Shown: positions 60,665 to 64,000 of the stretch, in pieces
Numbering within the stretch: position 1 is the stretch's first letter
Layout of the letters: each line of letters starts with the position of its first letter
Assembly (NCBI RefSeq): GCF_023715415.1
Contig: NZ_JAMBOB010000006.1
Span: 1 to 64,000 of the forward strand
DNA from: Neobacillus niacini
GTDB taxonomy: Bacteria; Bacillota; Bacilli; Bacillales; Cytobacillaceae
Direction of reading: 5' to 3'
DNA length: 64,000 bases
Notes under the pieces: generated by a model
What the model saw: the letters and a program-made list of their open reading frames with translations, nothing else
The model's database searches: none
Told to the model about the DNA's origin: nothing
Position numbers and translations under genes: made by a program

Positions 60665-61450
60665 TCACCCTAGTCCACGGACAGATAATCCGCCATCACT
60701 AGAGATAACTTCTCCAGTAATAGCCCTTGCGTTATCGGAAGCAAGCAGCAAGTATGCTCCTACATGGTCTTCAGAGGACATTGCAATCCGAAGTGGGTTT
60801 CGTAATTTAATACTTTTTTCTTTTGTCACGTTATCTACCATTTTAACAAATGGCTTCAGCGGAGAAATGACATTTAGGGCTGTCAACGTTCCTCCCGGAG
60901 CAACAGCATTCACTCTTATTTCAGGAGCAAGCTCAAACGCAAGCTGGCGCATTAAGCCAATTTGTGCGTGTTTGCTGGCGGTGTACCAGACTCCACCCCC
61001 ATCAGGATAGAACCCTGCACCTGACACAGTGAAAATCATATTTCCGCCTGTTTTCTTCAATTCCTCCACTGACGCTTTTGCCCCATTGAAATATCCTTTT
61101 ACATTGATGTCAAACAGGATGTCATATGCATTTGACATTGCTTCGGGAGTAACGGTTTGGAATTTAGCAAACCCATCAAACACACCAGCATTCGCAACAA
61201 AAACATCTAACTTTCCAAATGCTTCCACCGCCATTCGAACTGCATCAGCGTGTGCTTGATAATTCGTAACATCTCCCTCGATACATTGCACAGAATCACC
61301 AAACTGCTGCTTTAGCTGATTCAGTCCCTCTAATGATTTATCAAGAACGGTAAGCACTGCCCCTTCTTTTATAAAAGCCTCTGTTACAGCCTTTCCAATA
61401 CCAGAGGCACCACCGGTCAAATAAACTGATTTACCACTTAACTGAGCCAT
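60665..61450 (-). CDS. SDR dehydrogenase similar to cis-dihydrodiol dehydrogenases (BphB/HcaB)
   Basis: 261 aa. NAD-binding GGASGIGKAVTEAF (about 13-26), NAG motif FVANAGVFDG, catalytic Ser, Tyr and Lys in FTVSGAGFYPDGGGVWYTASKHA, and IRVNAVAPGGTLTAL. The stretch around the active site is characteristic of enzymes that oxidise aromatic cis-dihydrodiols to catechols, the step following a ring-hydroxylating dioxygenase, and the dioxygenase subunits are encoded just upstream. The ATG follows GAAGGAGCAG. 30-nt gap to the beta-subunit gene. Confidence 0.88.
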   Translation of the reverse strand: MAQLSGKSVYLTGGASGIGKAVTEAFIKEGAVLTVLDKSLEGLNQLKQQFGDSVQCIEGDVTNYQAHADAVRMAVEAFGKLDVFVANAGVFDGFAKFQTVTPEAMSNAYDILFDINVKGYFNGAKASVEELKKTGGNMIFTVSGAGFYPDGGGVWYTASKHAQIGLMRQLAFELAPEIRVNAVAPGGTLTALNVISPLKPFVKMVDNVTKEKSIKLRNPLRIAMSSEDHVGAYLLLASDNARAITGEVISSDGGLSVRGLG

Positions 61451-61480
61451 AAATACTGCTCCTTCCTGCTACTATTGCCA

Positions 61481-61990
61481 TTACACAAAGATAGCTAGAT
61501 TTCGTGTATTAATAGTCGTTTGGTCGACAATGAAAAAGCGTTTCGATAATTTCCATTCACCATTTTCATAAATAAATTCATCTTGTCGTTCCCCAGATAT
61601 TAAATCGTGATGAATATCGGTGCTGCGACTTCGGTAAATCATCAAATAGCTGTTGACCACTGCTTTTTCATTTGGTACATAATCTATCAGCCGCACATTG
61701 TTCACTAATCTTCTAGTCCGCGAAGGAGGAATTTCAGCCCATGCATAATCCGTTTTTAGACGATCCACACGAATTTTCAATAATTCAATGTCATCATCAA
61801 ATGCAAACATATCTAAGGCATAATCGGGACGTTCCGTACCCTCTTTATTAACACGAACCGGCATTTGATATTTTAATGTTGGGTGCATTAAACTGAACCA
61901 CCCGTCAAAATCTATATCATCTATCAGTTTAGCCTCACGATAGAGCCATTGTTCAAATTCATAGGTCGCTAGCATCCTCTCAATTGTCAT
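61481..61990 (-). CDS. Aromatic-ring-hydroxylating dioxygenase, beta subunit
   Basis: 169 aa, NTF2-like cone fold. FEQWLYREAKLIDDIDFDGWFSLMHPTLKYQMPVR, TRRLVNNVRLIDY and the C-terminal YENGEWKLSKRFFIVDQTTINTRNLAIFV are typical of small subunits of biphenyl/phenylpropionate-type dioxygenases, which have a structural role in the alpha3-beta3 hexamer. The ATG follows GAGGGAGAAG; 61 nt behind the alpha-subunit gene. Confidence 0.88.
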   Translation of the reverse strand: MTIERMLATYEFEQWLYREAKLIDDIDFDGWFSLMHPTLKYQMPVRVNKEGTERPDYALDMFAFDDDIELLKIRVDRLKTDYAWAEIPPSRTRRLVNNVRLIDYVPNEKAVVNSYLMIYRSRSTDIHHDLISGERQDEFIYENGEWKLSKRFFIVDQTTINTRNLAIFV

Positions 61991-62051
61991 AACTTCTCCC
62001 TCAATCCTTTAATATTTTTTGATAAAGGTAATGAAAAGTGTGAGAGCAATC

Positions 62052-63356
62052 TCACTTAGTCATTAAGTCAAGCCAGTAACGATAAAAATTTCTTTGATTG
62101 GCTTCAGTAAATTTATCATCATAAACGACACCTGGGCCAATGAATTCTGATACTGGTTTACGGTGCAAGCCCATCGTGTAATTAAATGTCAGCTGTTTTA
62201 CTAATGGCATCGTACCAGAGGCAGCAGCTGTAATATCTGTAAATACTTCTGTGTCATCCTGTTCAAAAATACCTGAAGGACTAAATGTTAGAATAAATGA
62301 TTCTCGTGATCGTCTTTTCCAATCCTCTGGAGCATTTTTCTCGACTAAAAACCATGTAATTACTTCCATTTTGTCCGCAGCTATTGGTCTCCAAATTCGC
62401 ATTGAGGTATTAGAGATTAACTGGCCTTTAATTTTTGTATGAGAGATTAAAAACGATAGATTAGGGAAGATATTTCCAATCATATTTTTAAGATTAGATA
62501 GAACATCGTATTGTTCTTCTGTTAGATTTGCTTTGTACTCATCCTTTAATTCTTCAGGGAAGGCAAAGTCTGGATTCGGTGTGCCAAGGTTTAAGCCATG
62601 CCCATTAGTGGTGTGGATTTGATAGCCTTTTTTTGAATAAGTTGCACTTGGAACCATTCCTAATTTGGCAATAGAACCGTGAGTGACCATAGTATGATAG
62701 GAATCACCTACGAAGTTATCTGCACCGATTTTCCAATTGGAATGAATAACAAATCTTTGCGGCGGTCCCATGACTTCCATTTCTGCTCTTCCTGCAAATA
62801 TATCAATATACCATTTAAAATCGCCTAAAAAAGCATCTAAAGACTCTGCTTCATCATTCCAAGTACCAAATAATAGTCCTTTGTATGACTCCACTCTAAT
62901 TTTGTGTAAACCCAGCTGAGATTTATCTAAGTCAGCACCGTAAATGTCTTTTTGTAATGGAACACCGACACAATCTCCATTGTTTTTAAAATTAAAGCCG
63001 TGGTAAGGACAAGTAAATGATGACTTATTGCCAGCATCTGCACGACAAAGCTTCATCCCCCGGTGTGTACACATATTGTACAGCCCGCGGATTTGATTAT
63101 CAGCACCTCGAGTAATAATGACAGAATAGCCGGACAAATCCCTTGTGATGAAATCATTTTTGTTTGGAACTTCTGATTCATGTCCAATGAACACCCAAGT
63201 TTTTAAAAATACTTTTTTGTGTTCTAAATCATATATCTTTTGATCACCTAGAAGATAGGCAGGAATGGCTCCAGTTTCAGGTTTAACAGTTTCATTTAAG
63301 TATTCAATGGCTTCTTTTTGAGACATCTCTTCTAAATCTATGTTCGTTTTGTACAT
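62052..63356 (-). CDS. Aromatic-ring-hydroxylating dioxygenase, alpha subunit
   Basis: 434 aa from the ATG at 63356 behind GGGGGAAAGG. The Rieske [2Fe-2S] ligands are complete: Cys96-X-His98 (MCTHRGM) and Cys116-X2-His119 (CPYHGF). The catalytic domain has the mononuclear-iron region ADNFVGDSYHTMVTHGS. It forms, with the beta subunit, the oxygenase that makes cis-dihydrodiols from aromatic substrates. No ferredoxin or reductase gene is visible in the window; they may lie beyond 64 kb or elsewhere. Substrate (benzoate-, biphenyl- or phenylpropionate-like) cannot be read. Confidence 0.92.
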   Translation of the reverse strand: MYKTNIDLEEMSQKEAIEYLNETVKPETGAIPAYLLGDQKIYDLEHKKVFLKTWVFIGHESEVPNKNDFITRDLSGYSVIITRGADNQIRGLYNMCTHRGMKLCRADAGNKSSFTCPYHGFNFKNNGDCVGVPLQKDIYGADLDKSQLGLHKIRVESYKGLLFGTWNDEAESLDAFLGDFKWYIDIFAGRAEMEVMGPPQRFVIHSNWKIGADNFVGDSYHTMVTHGSIAKLGMVPSATYSKKGYQIHTTNGHGLNLGTPNPDFAFPEELKDEYKANLTEEQYDVLSNLKNMIGNIFPNLSFLISHTKIKGQLISNTSMRIWRPIAADKMEVITWFLVEKNAPEDWKRRSRESFILTFSPSGIFEQDDTEVFTDITAAASGTMPLVKQLTFNYTMGLHRKPVSEFIGPGVVYDDKFTEANQRNFYRYWLDLMTK

Positions 63357-63460
63357 TGCCTTTCCCCCTAAATATAGTTTTTTAACGCCATTCATTCAGG
63401 GGAAAAAGAAATAATAACATTTACCCCTGTTTGTTAAAAATTAAGTTTTTCCAAAATAAT

Positions 63461-64000
63461 TTAGCCAACTTGGATAAAAGCATCCTTGTTTTTTAATGTT
63501 GACAATACACTAAGAGCAGCCAAATAACTTGTTTTGGGATTATTCGGCATAGGATCATTTTCAACCTTTATAGATAATCTGCCAAAGGATCCTGATGCTT
63601 CGATACTATGACTATTTTTCTTAATACCTGGATCAGAAATGATTTTTACTCGGGTTTTATCAGGTCCTAATCCTGCAAGTGACAAAATGATTGAAACATT
63701 GATGTTTTTTGGGAATAGCTCAATTGCATCACGAGCAGAACCCTCAAAAAGAACCTGCTCTATATCCAGTGGTGCACCCGGTAAAGCCTGGGGCGGCTTC
63801 CTTGTAATAATCGAAACACTGTAGAGTTCACCATTGGATTTCGCAGCTTTTAATACATCTAATCCACCAATTGCACCGGAGGGGAGGTATATTTTTTTTC
63901 CATTCTTCTTGCAGATTTCTTCCAGCGATTGAATAAAATTCAAATCACTGAGAGCACCAACACTGCTAAGTATTAAATCCTTACCACTGCTTAGAACCTG
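63461..64000 (-). CDS. Aspartate dehydrogenase-like protein, 5' part outside window
   Basis: The frame runs to the window edge (179 codons visible). GKDLILSSVGALSD and KIYLPSGAIGGLDVLKAA, then FEGSARDAIELFPKNINVSIILSLAGLGPDKTRVKIISDPG and PKTSYLAALSVLSTLKN, are the C-terminal domain (DUF108) of NAD(P)-dependent L-aspartate dehydrogenases. The N-terminal Rossmann domain lies beyond 64000. It is the first visible gene of the dioxygenase cluster, 104 nt before the alpha subunit. Family members in catabolic clusters may act on other amino or imino compounds; the role here is unknown. Confidence 0.85.
   Translation of the reverse strand, partial: QVLSSGKDLILSSVGALSDLNFIQSLEEICKKNGKKIYLPSGAIGGLDVLKAAKSNGELYSVSIITRKPPQALPGAPLDIEQVLFEGSARDAIELFPKNINVSIILSLAGLGPDKTRVKIISDPGIKKNSHSIEASGSFGRLSIKVENDPMPNNPKTSYLAALSVLSTLKNKDAFIQVG

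Overview
The window is AT-rich chromosomal DNA from an endospore-forming member of the Bacillaceae (Bacillus, Neobacillus or a close relative). The evidence is AGGAGG-type ribosome binding sites, frequent TTG/GTG starts, and sporulation genes (csgA, racA, a Spo0M-like gene, a 2Duf-type gene, sporulenol/hopanoid cyclase), together with helD, a major cold-shock protein, ykuD, immune inhibitor A and PssA. No phage, insertion sequence or CRISPR array was seen, so it reads as ordinary chromosome with accessory islands.

Layout. 1-0.4 kb: start of a tRNA operon (Leu-UAG, Gly-GCC, Leu-UAA) on the minus strand. 0.5-13.3 kb: housekeeping and membrane genes (methyltransferase, exonuclease III, divergent polysaccharide deacetylase, cyclophilin, DUF2515, squalene-hopene/sporulenol cyclase, Mug glycosylase, YitT, NhaC-type antiporter, aldo/keto reductase, ABC-F ATPase). 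This stretch holds a candidate pseudoknotted small RNA behind a SigB-like promoter (3.9 kb) and a leader-peptide attenuator in front of the ABC-F gene (13.4 kb). 13.7-18.7 kb: secretion-stress cluster (two-component system, HtrA protease, parvulin foldase). 18.9-25.7 kb: fatty-acid/acyl-CoA degradation regulon (quinone reductase, crotonase, phosphotransferase, TetR regulator, acyl-CoA ligase, acyl-CoA dehydrogenase), with a near-identical operator in front of both transcription units and a 13-copy 20-nt repeat. 26-36 kb: VanW protein, PssA, CsgA, YitT, a decayed 1-kb stretch, an erythromycin-esterase homologue, a DUF1657-DUF1657-2Duf operon, cold-shock protein. 36.4-45.4 kb: AsnRS of the E. 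coli-like long type behind a terminator leader, HelD, a possible second small RNA, secreted InhA protease. 45.6-55 kb: YkuD, class V aminotransferase, a c-di-AMP (ydaO-type) riboswitch before a Spo0M-like gene, deacetylase, HAD phosphatase, RacA and a RacA-like DUF3967 protein, acyltransferase, nitronate monooxygenase, nitroreductase. 56-59.5 kb: OpuF/BusA-type compatible-solute transporter facing a BusR-like GntR-RCK_C regulator. 59.7-64 kb: aromatic ring-hydroxylating dioxygenase cluster, cut by the window end.

How the parts fit. Two loci independently point to c-di-AMP signalling: the riboswitch at 48.9 kb and the BusR-like repressor next to a betaine transporter. Several genes concern spore survival (CsgA, 2Duf, RacA, sporulenes). 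Regulation by RNA is prominent: riboswitch, ABC-F attenuator, asnS leader terminator and two candidate non-coding RNAs. All functional calls come from reading sequence motifs. No database search was run.
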